Position numbers and translations under genes: made by a program
NCBI RefSeq assembly: GCF_030848565.1
Contig: NZ_JAVDDV010000026.1
Location: forward strand, 1 to 36,942
Reading direction: 5' to 3'
Length of the DNA stretch: 36,942 nucleotides
Source of the DNA: Natronolimnohabitans sp. A-GB9
GTDB taxonomy: Archaea; Halobacteriota; Halobacteria; Halobacteriales; Natrialbaceae
The notes under the pieces: model-generated
Databases searched by the model: none
What the model was told of the DNA's origin: nothing
Seen by the model: the letters and a program-made list of their open reading frames with translations, nothing else
Part shown: piece by piece, positions 1 to 7,888 of the stretch
How positions within the stretch are numbered: the first letter of the stretch is position 1
How the letters are laid out: every line of letters begins with the position of its first letter

Positions 1-563
1 TAACGAACCAGGATCCACCTTTCTTGGCTCCGAGTGTCTATAGTGATGCGCAACTCTTGTTGATCGGATTACTCTCATATCTTATCCTATAAATCAAGCC
101 ACATTTCAATCTCTGTCCCACACGAACCGATACGACCACGAATGTGTTCGCCGACAACGAGTTCTGGGTTTCAATGCGATACGCCAGCACGTCGTCGACA
201 AGGGAGTTGAGTGCGACGCCGCCGCGGCGAACGAAAATAGAAAGCAGTTGTGATAGTATCGAAAACCTTCATAGAGCGTATATCGCCGCACAGAGACTAC
301 GTCTTCGATCACGATCTGTCGGTCACTCGCGACACTGTCCAGCGGTATCGAGTTCTCGTCGGCGCTGCATCGCCGGTGATGACCGTCCTATGAATCGAAC
401 CAATCGAATAGACACATTATCTACTGTATGATTGTTATACTGACGCGATACACGGTCGTGAGCCACAAACACTCTCGAGACGCTTATTCTCGAAGGAACA
501 AGTCCATCACACTCGAGGGACTCGATCGGTAGCTTTTCGGCGCCCTATCGCCGCGTCTCGTAC
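1..563. other. Intergenic stretch with no convincing gene
   Basis: The first about 120 bases are AT-rich and the rest is mixed. The only open frames here are short, Arg/Ser-rich and lack haloarchaeal codon bias (for example 144-431 on the plus strand), so I call no gene. A TATA-like stretch is present around 80-95 (tatcctataaat), but nothing convincing follows it. The final about 80 bases lead into the Nudix-like gene. Confidence 0.5.
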
Positions 564-1067
564 ATGAAGACGCCACTCAAGCCCGACGCGCTGTGCGATC
601 GCGGGGACGTCGCCGTCGAAACCGAGACCCGAACGGTCACGGACGCCGAGTTCGAGACTGCACGCGACCTCGAGAGCCACGTGACCGTCGGGATCGAAAC
701 CGACGCGGGTGAACTCCTGTTCGTCGCCGCCGGCGCCCGCGGCTGGACGCTGCCCGCCGCCCCCGTCGGCCACGACGAAGAGTGGGCGGCGACCGGACGT
801 CGCGTCTGTGAGTCGCTGACCGGCGTCGCCGCCGAGATCGACGAACCGGTACGCGTTCGACGGGTCGACTTCGAATCGGAGACCGATTCCGGGCGACGAC
901 ACACGACGTACGACGTCCTCGTTCGGACCGAGTCGGTCCCCGGGCGCCCGGTCGCGGAGGAACCGACCGTCGCGGGCGACGCCGTAACGGACGTCGTCTG
1001 GCTCGAGGAGACGCCAGCGGACGGCTCGAGCGGCCTCGAGGCCGACGTGCGGGCGCTTCTAGACTGA
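564..1067 (+). CDS. Degenerate Nudix-domain protein
   Basis: A 167-residue acidic protein with the layout of a haloarchaeal Nudix hydrolase: a beta strand at about residues 39-56 (HVTVGIETDAGELLFVAAG), then a region at 62-87 that aligns with the Nudix box. The canonical REUxEExGU motif reads RVCESLTG (80-87), so the catalytic metal-binding glutamates are replaced and the leading glycines are Ala-Ala. The fold is probably kept but pyrophosphohydrolase activity is doubtful. The ATG at 564 is the only good start. The stop codon TGA is also the first three bases of a 109-bp palindromic repeat. Substrate unknown. Confidence 0.7.
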   Translation: MKTPLKPDALCDRGDVAVETETRTVTDAEFETARDLESHVTVGIETDAGELLFVAAGARGWTLPAAPVGHDEEWAATGRRVCESLTGVAAEIDEPVRVRRVDFESETDSGRRHTTYDVLVRTESVPGRPVAEEPTVAGDAVTDVVWLEETPADGSSGLEADVRALLD

Positions 1068-1175
1068 TACTGTCGGACAGCAGTCAGTGAACCGTCGGTC
1101 GTGAATTCGTGGCTGTCACCGTCGGCGACGGCCACAGTAGCGCGACCGACGGTGAATAGTGCTGTCGGACAGTAT
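1067..1175. repeat. Family 1 palindromic repeat, copy A
   Basis: It runs from ATACTGTCGGACAGCA at the left to TGCTGTCGGACAGTAT at the right, 109 bp. Inner arms also pair (ACCGTCGGTCG with CGACCGACGGT). Each tip contains the small palindrome CTGTC-G-GACAG. The TGA stop of the preceding gene overlaps the first base, giving TGATACTGTCGGACAGCA. It lies between two same-direction genes, so a 3'-end or terminator role is possible. Confidence 0.85.
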
Positions 1176-1287
1176 GACGAAGCTATCGTCTGGTCATCGC
1201 TCGAGACCGTATTACTCCCCGAGACGTCCGTTCTCGAAACCATCAACTATCCTTATTCGTCAGCTCAACTGATTGTCGTACTGTCAT

Positions 1288-2349
1288 ATGACGGGAAACG
1301 ACAGTCCATCGACGCCGCGACGAGCCTTCCTCGCCGGAACGGTCGGGACGGTCGCGTTGAGTACGGTCTCCGGCGCACGAAAGCGAGACGGCCGTGGCAA
1401 GCGAACGAACGGGAACGAAACGGCACCGTGGCAGCCGACTGCCCACGATCTGACGATGGACGACGGCCACCGACTTCGGGTCTGGGAGCGGACGACTGCC
1501 GAGAATCCCGACGAGGCCGTCATCTTCGTCCACGGGATGACCTACGGCGCGGTGCCGATGTTCGATCCACCGGTTGCCGAGGAGTTCGGCTGGTTGCAGT
1601 ACGCAGCCGAGCAGGGCCAGGCCGCGTTCGCGCCCGATATGCGTGGCTACGGGGAGACGGAACTACCCACCGAGTATCGGGCACCGCCGGAGACGAACAC
1701 GCCGCCGCTGTCGTTCGAACGCGAAGCCATGGATCTCCTCGAAATGACGCGATGGCTCCGCGAGGAGCAAGGGTTCGATCGGATCCACTACGTTGGCCTC
1801 TCGGGTGGCACGTGGCGCGGTCGCGCGGTGTACGCACTCGGCGATCCCGACTACGCGACGGTGACCCTCGCCGCGGGCTCGTTCGACACGCTCGAGGTGG
1901 GTGCAGACCCCGACGGGCCGGCATATCTTCCACACGTCCGCGAGGAGTTCGTCGAGGCGTGGACCGGGGAGGTTCCAGCAGACGCCGACCTCGATCGGTG
2001 GATCGGGGGCGACGAGTTCACCGCCGACGAGGTACTGGATGCAGTCTGGCGGGCGATCTTCGAGAGCAACCAGGCCCTCGACGACGATCCGGAGACGGTC
2101 ATCGCCCCGCTCGTGGTCCAAGACCGGGAGTACCATCCGAAACACATCACGGATCCGACGTTCGTCGTCCGCCCATCGAGCGACGAGACCATCTCCCGGG
2201 AGGGCGCGTTGAACCTTTACGACGCCGCCGGTGCCGACGACGCCCGGAAGCGGTACACGGAGATCGCCGGCGGAACGCACTTTATCTTCCTCGAGCGCAA
2301 ACGCGAGGTGTTCTTCGACGCCGTTCGACAGTTCCAGACGCGGTACTGA
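1288..2349 (+). CDS. Tat-exported alpha/beta hydrolase
   Basis: 353 residues starting at the ATG at 1288; an in-frame TTG 15 bp upstream is less likely. The N-terminus is a twin-arginine signal (S-T-P-R-R-A-F-L-A-G, residues 8-17, then an Ala/Val/Thr-rich core to about 30), so the protein is expected to be exported folded. No lipobox cysteine is seen. The hydrolase core shows an HG oxyanion motif (VHGMTYG, 81-87), a nucleophile elbow G-L-S-G-G with Ser172, and a C-terminal GGTHF that supplies the probable catalytic His. An acid near RPSSDE is plausible. Likely an extracellular esterase or peptidase-like hydrolase; substrate unknown. It is flanked on both sides by family 1 repeats. Confidence 0.8.
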   Translation: MTGNDSPSTPRRAFLAGTVGTVALSTVSGARKRDGRGKRTNGNETAPWQPTAHDLTMDDGHRLRVWERTTAENPDEAVIFVHGMTYGAVPMFDPPVAEEFGWLQYAAEQGQAAFAPDMRGYGETELPTEYRAPPETNTPPLSFEREAMDLLEMTRWLREEQGFDRIHYVGLSGGTWRGRAVYALGDPDYATVTLAAGSFDTLEVGADPDGPAYLPHVREEFVEAWTGEVPADADLDRWIGGDEFTADEVLDAVWRAIFESNQALDDDPETVIAPLVVQDREYHPKHITDPTFVVRPSSDETISREGALNLYDAAGADDARKRYTEIAGGTHFIFLERKREVFFDAVRQFQTRY

Positions 2350-2458
2350 TGGTGTCGAACAGCAGTCAGTGACCCGTCGGCCACGACATCGCGGTCGCCA
2401 CCTACGGGGACGCCCGCAGTCGCGTGACCGATCGTCGACTCGTGCTATCAGACAGTAT
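2349..2458. repeat. Family 1 palindromic repeat, copy B
   Basis: A diverged 110-bp copy starting TGATGGTGTCGAACAGCA on the stop codon of the hydrolase and ending TGCTATCAGACAGTAT. Both outer arms carry substitutions, so pairing is weaker than in copy A, but length, position on the TGA stop and the internal CAGTCAGTGA are kept. Confidence 0.75.
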
Positions 2459-2518
2459 GAGACGGCCGTTTTCGATCGCCCGTAACGTTCTCACGACCGG
2501 ATCGTCTACGGTTTCGGT

Positions 2519-2956
2519 ATGAACGATCTCGAGGTTCGCGTCGCCGACACCGAACGGACCCGTGACGATGCCTTCGCGGTACGCCAGGCAGTGTTCGTCG
2601 TCGAGCAGGGCGTCGACCCGGAGATCGAGTACGACGACCACGACGAGACCGCGACCCACTTCGTCGCCTACGACGGCGACGAACCGGTCGGCGCTGCCCG
2701 CCTTCGGGAGGCCGAACCAGGCGTCGGCAAGGTCGAACGGGTCGCCGTCCTCGAGTCACGCCGGGAACACGGCATCGGGCGTGCGGTGATGGACGCCGTC
2801 GAGTGCGAGGCACGAGCGCAGGGACTCGAGTCGCTCAAACTACACTCCCAGACCCGCGCCGCGGGATTTTATCGCAGTCTCGGCTACGAGCGTCGCGGCG
2901 AGGAGTTCGAGGAGGCGGGGATCCCGCACGTCGAGATGCGAACGTCACTCGAATGA
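2519..2956 (+). CDS. GNAT acetyltransferase, ElaA-like
   Basis: 145 residues covering one complete GNAT domain. The N-terminal VRQAVFVVEQGV (about 22-33), the middle strand VGAARLRE, the acetyl-CoA loop motif VERVAVLESRREHGIGRAVMD (R-x-x-G-I-G) and the C-terminal AAGFYRSLGYERRGEEF all fit the ElaA-type acetyltransferases (transfer of acetyl from acetyl-CoA to an amine). Cytoplasmic; acceptor unknown. The stop lies 15 bp from the stop of the convergent membrane-protein gene. Confidence 0.85.
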   Translation: MNDLEVRVADTERTRDDAFAVRQAVFVVEQGVDPEIEYDDHDETATHFVAYDGDEPVGAARLREAEPGVGKVERVAVLESRREHGIGRAVMDAVECEARAQGLESLKLHSQTRAAGFYRSLGYERRGEEFEEAGIPHVEMRTSLE

Positions 2957-2971
2957 CTCTCGTCGAGGTGG

Positions 2972-3334
2972 CTACTCGAGTTGCGTTCCGGGGACGCCGG
3001 CGGCATCGAGCGTCGTAATCTCGGCCATAGCGAGGACGTACAACACCACCATCACGGCGATCCACGCGACCAGCGTGATGCCGGCAGCGTCGATCCAGCC
3101 GCCGGGATACCGTCGCTTGACGACCGCCAGATAGGCGAGCAACACGATCGCGGGACCGAGAAACGGGATCCATCCGAAGAAGAACCCGACGACGCTCCAG
3201 ACGATCGCGCCGAGCAACGCGGTAAAGAACGCGTAGGTGTAGTCGCTGACGTCGGCGATGACGATCGCACCGATGTGAATTCCAAGCGCACCGATCAGGA
3301 GGCTGGCGATAAAGACGACGAGGCTGTCGATCAT
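2972..3334 (-). CDS. Small four-helix membrane protein
   Basis: 120 residues, very hydrophobic. Helices are visible at about 3-27, 34-54, 56-73 and 83-103, with a short Lys/Arg-containing loop (VVKRRYPGG) between the third and fourth. I recognise no catalytic motif. It reads in the same direction as the upstream Nramp-like gene with 69 bp between them, so the two may be co-transcribed. Function unknown; conserved haloarchaeal membrane proteins of this size and layout are common. Confidence 0.7.
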   Translation of the reverse strand: MIDSLVVFIASLLIGALGIHIGAIVIADVSDYTYAFFTALLGAIVWSVVGFFFGWIPFLGPAIVLLAYLAVVKRRYPGGWIDAAGITLVAWIAVMVVLYVLAMAEITTLDAAGVPGTQLE

Positions 3335-3403
3335 GCTCCGTATAATCGTTTCTAGTCCACCGAAAATAGCTATCGCTCGTTTGACCCGCTCTCGCGACCG
3401 TCG

Positions 3404-4777
3404 CTACGTCCCACCGATCCGTTCGCGCACGTACCGCCCGGCGAGACCGACGATCGCGAGCGTCATCGCCGCCGCGAAGGCGACGACGAACGCAGACGTC
3501 GGCTCGGTGACCGTCTCGAGTTCCTCGAGGACGAACTCGCCGGCGAGGACGGTCGCAACGACGAATAAGACGAGTCCACCGACGTTCTCGAGCCACGAGT
3601 TGGTCTCGGGGACGACGTCGGGGTCGTTCAGCAGATAGAGGATCACGGCCAGGGCAAACGGCGTCCCGACGAGGCCGAACGCGAGCATGACGACGAGCAG
3701 TTGGAAGAACGCGCCCTCGAGAAACGCACCGACGGCCGACGCGAGCGCGACGACGACGATCGCACTCCGGTACCGCGAGTCCTCGACCGACCGTTCCCAG
3801 CCGAGTTTGTCCGCCAGCAGGTACGGCGGGACGATCGTGTTCCCGCCGAGCGTTGAGACCGCGGCGCCCCACAGCCCCAGCAGGAAGAGCCACATCGCGT
3901 GTTCGCCGGCGATCGGGCCCAGCGCCTGTGCAGCCTGGATCTCGTCGATCGCCGCAGGGTCCTCGACGGCCCGGGGAAGGACGCTGGCCGCGACGAGAAA
4001 GACCGCGAGACTGAAGATTCCGAACGCGACCAGCATCGAACTCACGACGTCGAACGTCGCGATACCCCGGTCACGCTCGGTCCAATCACGGGCCCGCATC
4101 GTGTAACTTTGCATCGTCAGCAGTGTGATGTGGACCGCGCCGCCGAGGACGCCCGCGGCAACGACCGCGCCACCGACGCCGGGAATCTCGGGGACGAGCC
4201 CGCCGGCTGCGGCGGCCGGATCGATCGGGACCACGAACGCCGAGATGACAAACGCGAGCACGACCAGCGAGACGAGTACCTTCGCGCCGATCTCGGCCAT
4301 CCGGTAGCCGCCTCCGGCAAGTCCCAGCGCGAGGATCGCTGCCCAGGTGACTCCCCAGAGCCGAGGATCGGCGAGTGCGGCGACGCCGACACCCGCGGTG
4401 GCGACGATCGTCGCGCTGACGTCCGCCAGCGTCTTCATGATCACGAGCTGTGCGAGCCCCGCAGCCAGCACGGCGTCGACGACCAACACCCAGGCCCAGA
4501 ACGAACCCAACTGTTCCTCGACGACCGAGACGATCCCGGCCTCCGTGAGCAGCCCCAGCCGCATCGCGAGATACTGGCCGACGGTCCCCAGAAGCGCCGC
4601 GAGGACGACGACCCACAGCAACGTGTACTCGAAACTCGCACCCGCGACGAGCAGGCTGACCATCGTCGCCGGACCCGCGGCGATCGCACCGGCAAGCCAC
4701 GTCGGTCCCAATCGCTCGAGCGACGATACCACGCGTCCGGCCCCCCACGAGTTCGACGAACGCGATTCGGTTGCCAT
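3404..4777 (-). CDS. Divergent Nramp-family transporter
   Basis: 457 residues from the ATG at 4777. That start is preferred over one 19 codons upstream because a TATA element (4799-4806) lies about 25 bp before it, the usual layout of a leaderless haloarchaeal transcript. About 11 transmembrane helices are visible. The GPTWLAGAIAAGPATM segment (24-39) aligns with TM1 of Nramp/MntH metal transporters, and GGAVHITLLTMQS aligns with TM6. The metal-binding DPxN motif of TM1 is G-P-A-T, and the MPH of TM6 is H-I-T. Manganese or iron transport cannot be assumed; it may move another ion (the Nramp-related Mg transporters also change these sites) or work as a sensor. The plasma membrane is the expected location. 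Confidence 0.75.
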   Translation of the reverse strand: MATESRSSNSWGAGRVVSSLERLGPTWLAGAIAAGPATMVSLLVAGASFEYTLLWVVVLAALLGTVGQYLAMRLGLLTEAGIVSVVEEQLGSFWAWVLVVDAVLAAGLAQLVIMKTLADVSATIVATAGVGVAALADPRLWGVTWAAILALGLAGGGYRMAEIGAKVLVSLVVLAFVISAFVVPIDPAAAAGGLVPEIPGVGGAVVAAGVLGGAVHITLLTMQSYTMRARDWTERDRGIATFDVVSSMLVAFGIFSLAVFLVAASVLPRAVEDPAAIDEIQAAQALGPIAGEHAMWLFLLGLWGAAVSTLGGNTIVPPYLLADKLGWERSVEDSRYRSAIVVVALASAVGAFLEGAFFQLLVVMLAFGLVGTPFALAVILYLLNDPDVVPETNSWLENVGGLVLFVVATVLAGEFVLEELETVTEPTSAFVVAFAAAMTLAIVGLAGRYVRERIGGT

Positions 4778-4798
4778 CGACTGTGCTTTCGATCTCGC

Positions 4799-4806
4799 GT
4801 ATATAA
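4799..4806 (-). promoter_or_regulatory. TATA box for the Nramp-like gene
   Basis: On the minus strand this reads GTTATATA, about 25 bp upstream of the ATG at 4777. It supports a leaderless transcript and decides the start. Confidence 0.55.
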
Positions 4807-4892
4807 CCCTGTGGTATCGCCGGGTAAACGGCACTGTGTAACACGGAAAACGGAAGCGGGCGATCGGGCCGGAACCGAGACGGGACCCGTCT

Positions 4893-4975
4893 CAGACGGA
4901 CTGCTGTACCGATGACCCGCCGATCGCCAGCACGGGGTCGACGGTCGGTGGGACGTGACTACAGTAGTCCGTACC
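4893..4975. repeat. Family 2 palindromic repeat, diverged copy
   Basis: The left arm GACGGACTGCTGTA pairs with the right arm TACAGTAGTCCGT. Inner segments (CCCGCCGATCG... / CGGTCGGTGGG) also pair. The arms match the outer arms of the copy at 11339. It abuts family 1 copy C directly, so two repeats of different families sit back to back between the Nramp-like and DoxX genes. Confidence 0.6.
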
Positions 4976-5084
4976 ATACTATCGGACAGCACGAGTCGAC
5001 GATCGGTCGCGGGACTGGGGCCATCCCGCGGGTAACGGCCGCGCGTTCGCGACCGACTGCGCACTGACTGCTGTCCGACAGTAT
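4976..5084. repeat. Family 1 palindromic repeat, copy C
   Basis: 109 bp from ATACTATCGGACAGCA to TGCTGTCCGACAGTAT. Read on the minus strand it begins at the TGA stop of the DoxX gene (stop 5084-5086), reproducing TGATACTGTCGGACAGCA exactly as in copy A. Confidence 0.85.
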
Positions 5085-6493
5085 CAGTCGTCGGACGTCG
5101 CCAGCGACGCGTCGGCGTGTCCCGACGCGGACGTCGTAGACGGACTCGAGACAGCCGCGAGGGCGAGGAGACCGAACGCGATCATGACGAGCGCGACCGG
5201 CCCGGCGACGTCACCGTAGCCGGCCGTGGGATCGATGCCGATCACGGCGGCACCGACCAGCAACGCGACGCTGCTGGCAGCCGCAGGCCGGGCGACTCGA
5301 GCGGGGGCCGTCGGCGGACACACGTCCCGGCCAGCGATCGCGTCGAGACTGGCGTGTCGGCCGGCGAGCGTGGCGGCGACGATCGCACTCGCAAAGACCA
5401 GCGGCGCGAGGCGGACGAGTCCGAGCGCCGTCAACACGGCGAGATAGGCGACGGCGACGGTGCCGGCGAGTCGAGTGCGATAGCCCACGAGCAGGGCGAT
5501 CCCGACGGCAGTCTGGACGGCGGCGAACGCGACCACCCACGCGCTCATCGCGGGGAGGATCGCCAGTTCGATCACCGACGCCATCGGAGCGACGTGGGCC
5601 TCGGCGATCCCCTCGAACACCGCCGTCTGGGCGTCCGCGCTCGCCCACCCTGGCAGGGCGTTCGCGCCGGGTTCGGTCCGAACGACGATCTCCTGGAGGA
5701 AGCGGTAGCCGACGAAGACGCGAAGGGCGTCCGCGACGACCGAAACCGGGTTCGCGCCGCGATAGACGTACGAGCAGCCACCGGCGAGGAGGCCGGCGAA
5801 GACGGTCATCTCGAGCGCCGTGAGATCGACCCGCGTGCCGACCATCTCGGGGATCGTCAGGAGGTAGTAGAGCCCGACGACGGCGACCCCGGCCGCGAGC
5901 ATCGGATACCACTCACGACGGATCGGCAGCGGTGCGTTGACGGCTCTCGTGAGACGACCGAGGACGTCCGGCCGGTTCCAGAGGAGCCCGTCGACGCCGT
6001 AGTAACGGCCGGCGTTTGCGACGAACGCGAACGCGACCGGAACGGTAAACAGCGGCGACGTACGGATCATCCCGAGGTGAAACACCGGCAGGAAATAGAA
6101 GATCGTCACGAGCGCGGCTGGACGCGTCCAGATTCCGACAATCAACGCGAGGGCCCCGCCGATCTGTGCGATCAGCGCGAGGGCCGTCCACAGCTCCGGT
6201 GCGGGGAGCACGACGGCCTCGAGGAGCGCGCCGAACCAGCCGTAGGTTCCCTCCTCGAGGGCCTGGTCGGCGACCGCTTGAACCTCCGTCCCGACCACCG
6301 GACCGATCCCGTCGGCGCCCGGATCGATCCAGTCGGGGTTTGGCCCAGTCGTGAACCACCCGATCTTCCACCACCCCCCGAGCGTGAGCTCGTAGAGGAG
6401 TAAGAAGCCGGCGAAGATCCTGGCGAAGGCGATCCAGGGGCCAGCCCGGAGGTTGAACGACGACTCGTCGACAGCGTTTTTCTTTGCTACCAT
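5084..6493 (-). CDS. Tandem DoxX-like membrane protein
   Basis: 469 residues built of two DoxX/DoxD-like units. The first (about 18-190) begins with FARIFAGFLLLYELTLGGWWK and contains IGGALALIVGIWTRPAALVT. The second (about 255-400) begins with ALRVFVGYRFLQEIVVR and contains AVGIALLVGYRTRLAGTV, mirroring the first. The family includes small subunits of thiosulfate:quinone oxidoreductase and other quinone-linked membrane proteins. No partner large subunit lies nearby, so the role is open. The Ser/Thr-rich C-terminal tail is non-membrane. A TATA-like AATAAGG lies about 25 bp upstream of the start. Confidence 0.75.
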   Translation of the reverse strand: MVAKKNAVDESSFNLRAGPWIAFARIFAGFLLLYELTLGGWWKIGWFTTGPNPDWIDPGADGIGPVVGTEVQAVADQALEEGTYGWFGALLEAVVLPAPELWTALALIAQIGGALALIVGIWTRPAALVTIFYFLPVFHLGMIRTSPLFTVPVAFAFVANAGRYYGVDGLLWNRPDVLGRLTRAVNAPLPIRREWYPMLAAGVAVVGLYYLLTIPEMVGTRVDLTALEMTVFAGLLAGGCSYVYRGANPVSVVADALRVFVGYRFLQEIVVRTEPGANALPGWASADAQTAVFEGIAEAHVAPMASVIELAILPAMSAWVVAFAAVQTAVGIALLVGYRTRLAGTVAVAYLAVLTALGLVRLAPLVFASAIVAATLAGRHASLDAIAGRDVCPPTAPARVARPAAASSVALLVGAAVIGIDPTAGYGDVAGPVALVMIAFGLLALAAVSSPSTTSASGHADASLATSDD

Positions 6494-6911
6494 AGTTAGA
6501 AATTCTGCCTATCCTTATTAATAGAGCAAACTTGATTATTACGAATTTTGGTCGATCGATACGGCTGCGACAGCCGGGCCTGATCTCCCGGTCTCCGACG
6601 TCGTGGTCCTCGATCCATCATCCTGTGAAAGTGACTTTTCTCTATCTAAAGTATAGTTGTTCTCATGTCGTCGGACCAACCCCGACGTATCGGTACGCGC
6701 TCCGTTCACGACGACCCTGCCGGTTGCAGCGCTCTGATTCGAGAGTCCGTCGGCTCCGCATTTGTGTCGAACGCGCTCCAGCACCGTCACGCTCCGAGGG
6801 CGACTACTCCCTCGAGCGGCGGGCCGACGCGAGGCCGCCTCGCTGCGAGATGGGCGACGGATAGCCGGTCGAACCGATGCGTTCAACAGGACAGCACGCA
6901 CACCTCGAGCC
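6494..6911. other. Divergent intergenic region
   Basis: 418 bp between the DoxX gene (leftward) and the zinc-ribbon gene (rightward). The first 40 bp hold the AT-rich DoxX promoter (attaataagg on the minus strand). An AT-rich patch at about 6645-6665 (ctatctaaagtatagttg) could be a rightward promoter. The remaining GC-rich stretch has only frames without haloarchaeal codon bias. I see no repeat or RNA gene. Confidence 0.45.
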
Positions 6912-7436
6912 ATGTACGCGGTCGTCGGCTGTAGCGAGTGTTCGAACCTCTGGATCATCGAGGGACGCTCGGAGACGATCCAGTGTCCCCGCTGTGGCTC
7001 ACGACGGGCCTACGAGAAGCGCAAGAAGTTCGTCGAGACCGAGGACGCGAGCCACGCCCGCGACGTCCGCGCCTCGATGCTCGCCAACCGCCAGGGCGAA
7101 GGTGACGCGTTCGCGAAACTGGACTCGTTCGACGCCCTCGAGGAGGCGGTCGCCGACGGCGTCGTCGACGACGAACAGTATCTCGAGGCGTCGGGGCTAG
7201 ACGTCGACGAAGTCGAGGCCGCGGGCGAGCGCGATCGGCGGGGGCCGACCCGCAGCGGAAGCAAGAAAGAGATCGTCGAGCGAGCGCTCGAGGACCTCGA
7301 GCGGCCGACCGAGGACGAGGTGATCGACTACGCCGGCGAACGCGGCGTCTCGGCGGCGTACGTCCGGGATGCCCTCGAGAAGCTGGTTCGACGCGGCGAG
7401 GTCAGCGAGAGTCGCGGACGGTATCGGCGACTCTAG
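6912..7436 (+). CDS. Zinc-ribbon/winged-helix protein (DUF5817-like)
   Basis: 174 residues from the ATG at 6912; a longer frame upstream is Arg/Ser-rich and is not used. The N-terminus is a zinc ribbon, C7-x2-C10 and C25-x2-C28 (CPRCGS). The middle is acidic and charged. The C-terminus (about 115-174, KKEIVERALEDLERPTEDEVIDYAGERGVSAAYVRDALEKLVRRGEV) looks like a winged helix with a replicative-helicase/MCM-C style wHTH. This matches a conserved haloarchaeal protein of unknown function, likely nucleic-acid binding. Confidence 0.75.
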   Translation: MYAVVGCSECSNLWIIEGRSETIQCPRCGSRRAYEKRKKFVETEDASHARDVRASMLANRQGEGDAFAKLDSFDALEEAVADGVVDDEQYLEASGLDVDEVEAAGERDRRGPTRSGSKKEIVERALEDLERPTEDEVIDYAGERGVSAAYVRDALEKLVRRGEVSESRGRYRRL

Positions 7437-7498
7437 AGACAACCCGCGGAGTCATCGAAGCAGCAAGGCTTTGCGTCCGGACGCCGAACGGGCGGTCG

Positions 7499-7861
7499 AT
7501 GGACGACACGGTCGACGTGCAGATGACGGCGATCGGCGTCGGGACGGTTCCCGCGCTGGCCGTTTTCGCCTACGGGAGATATATCGGCGGGACGATCTTC
7601 GGAATCGACCCGACGACGCTGGCCGTCGGGATATTCGCCACGACGTTCGCCGCCGTCGCCCTCTTACACAACGCGTACGGCCGCCGCGACTTCGCCGCCG
7701 CCCACGCCACCGCGGCCGCCGGGCTGGGTATCATCGCCATCGCCGCGTCCGGCGTACAGTTTCTCGGCGGCTACCTCCTCTTGCTTATCGGTGGCGTCTA
7801 CATCGCAGTGATGACGATTCGGGCGCGAAACGAGGAGCGCGACGTCGCCGATCCGGCGTAG
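7499..7861 (+). CDS. Small membrane protein
   Basis: 120 residues with four hydrophobic segments (about 8-26, 38-58, 69-86, 88-106) and a charged tail (RARNEERDVADPA). No family motif recognised. The stop lies 26 bp from the stop of the convergent HMG-CoA reductase gene, with half a family 1 repeat between them. Confidence 0.65.
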   Translation: MDDTVDVQMTAIGVGTVPALAVFAYGRYIGGTIFGIDPTTLAVGIFATTFAAVALLHNAYGRRDFAAAHATAAAGLGIIAIAASGVQFLGGYLLLLIGGVYIAVMTIRARNEERDVADPA

Positions 7862-7870
7862 TTCGCTATA

Positions 7871-7888
7871 ACTGCTGTCCGACAGTAT
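7871..7888. terminator. Half copy of family 1 repeat between convergent genes (copy D)
   Basis: Only the outer arm is present: ACTGCTGTCCGACAGTAT, containing the small hairpin CTGTC-C-GACAG. On the minus strand it begins at the TAA stop of the HMG-CoA reductase gene. With 26 bp between two convergent stop codons, it could serve as a bidirectional terminator; this is inference. Confidence 0.5.

Noticed and set aside
144-431. 95-residue frame near the left edge
   Set aside because: It lacks haloarchaeal codon bias and any domain; overlapping frames on both strands are similar in quality.
1101-2372. 423-residue plus-strand frame overlapping the Tat hydrolase
   Set aside because: Arg/Ser-rich in the wrong frame, with no domain; it is the shadow of the hydrolase gene at 1288-2349.
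5117-6403. Long plus-strand frame opposite the DoxX gene
   Set aside because: Composition is Arg/Asp/Glu-heavy with no motif. The minus-strand frame encodes a clear double-DoxX protein.
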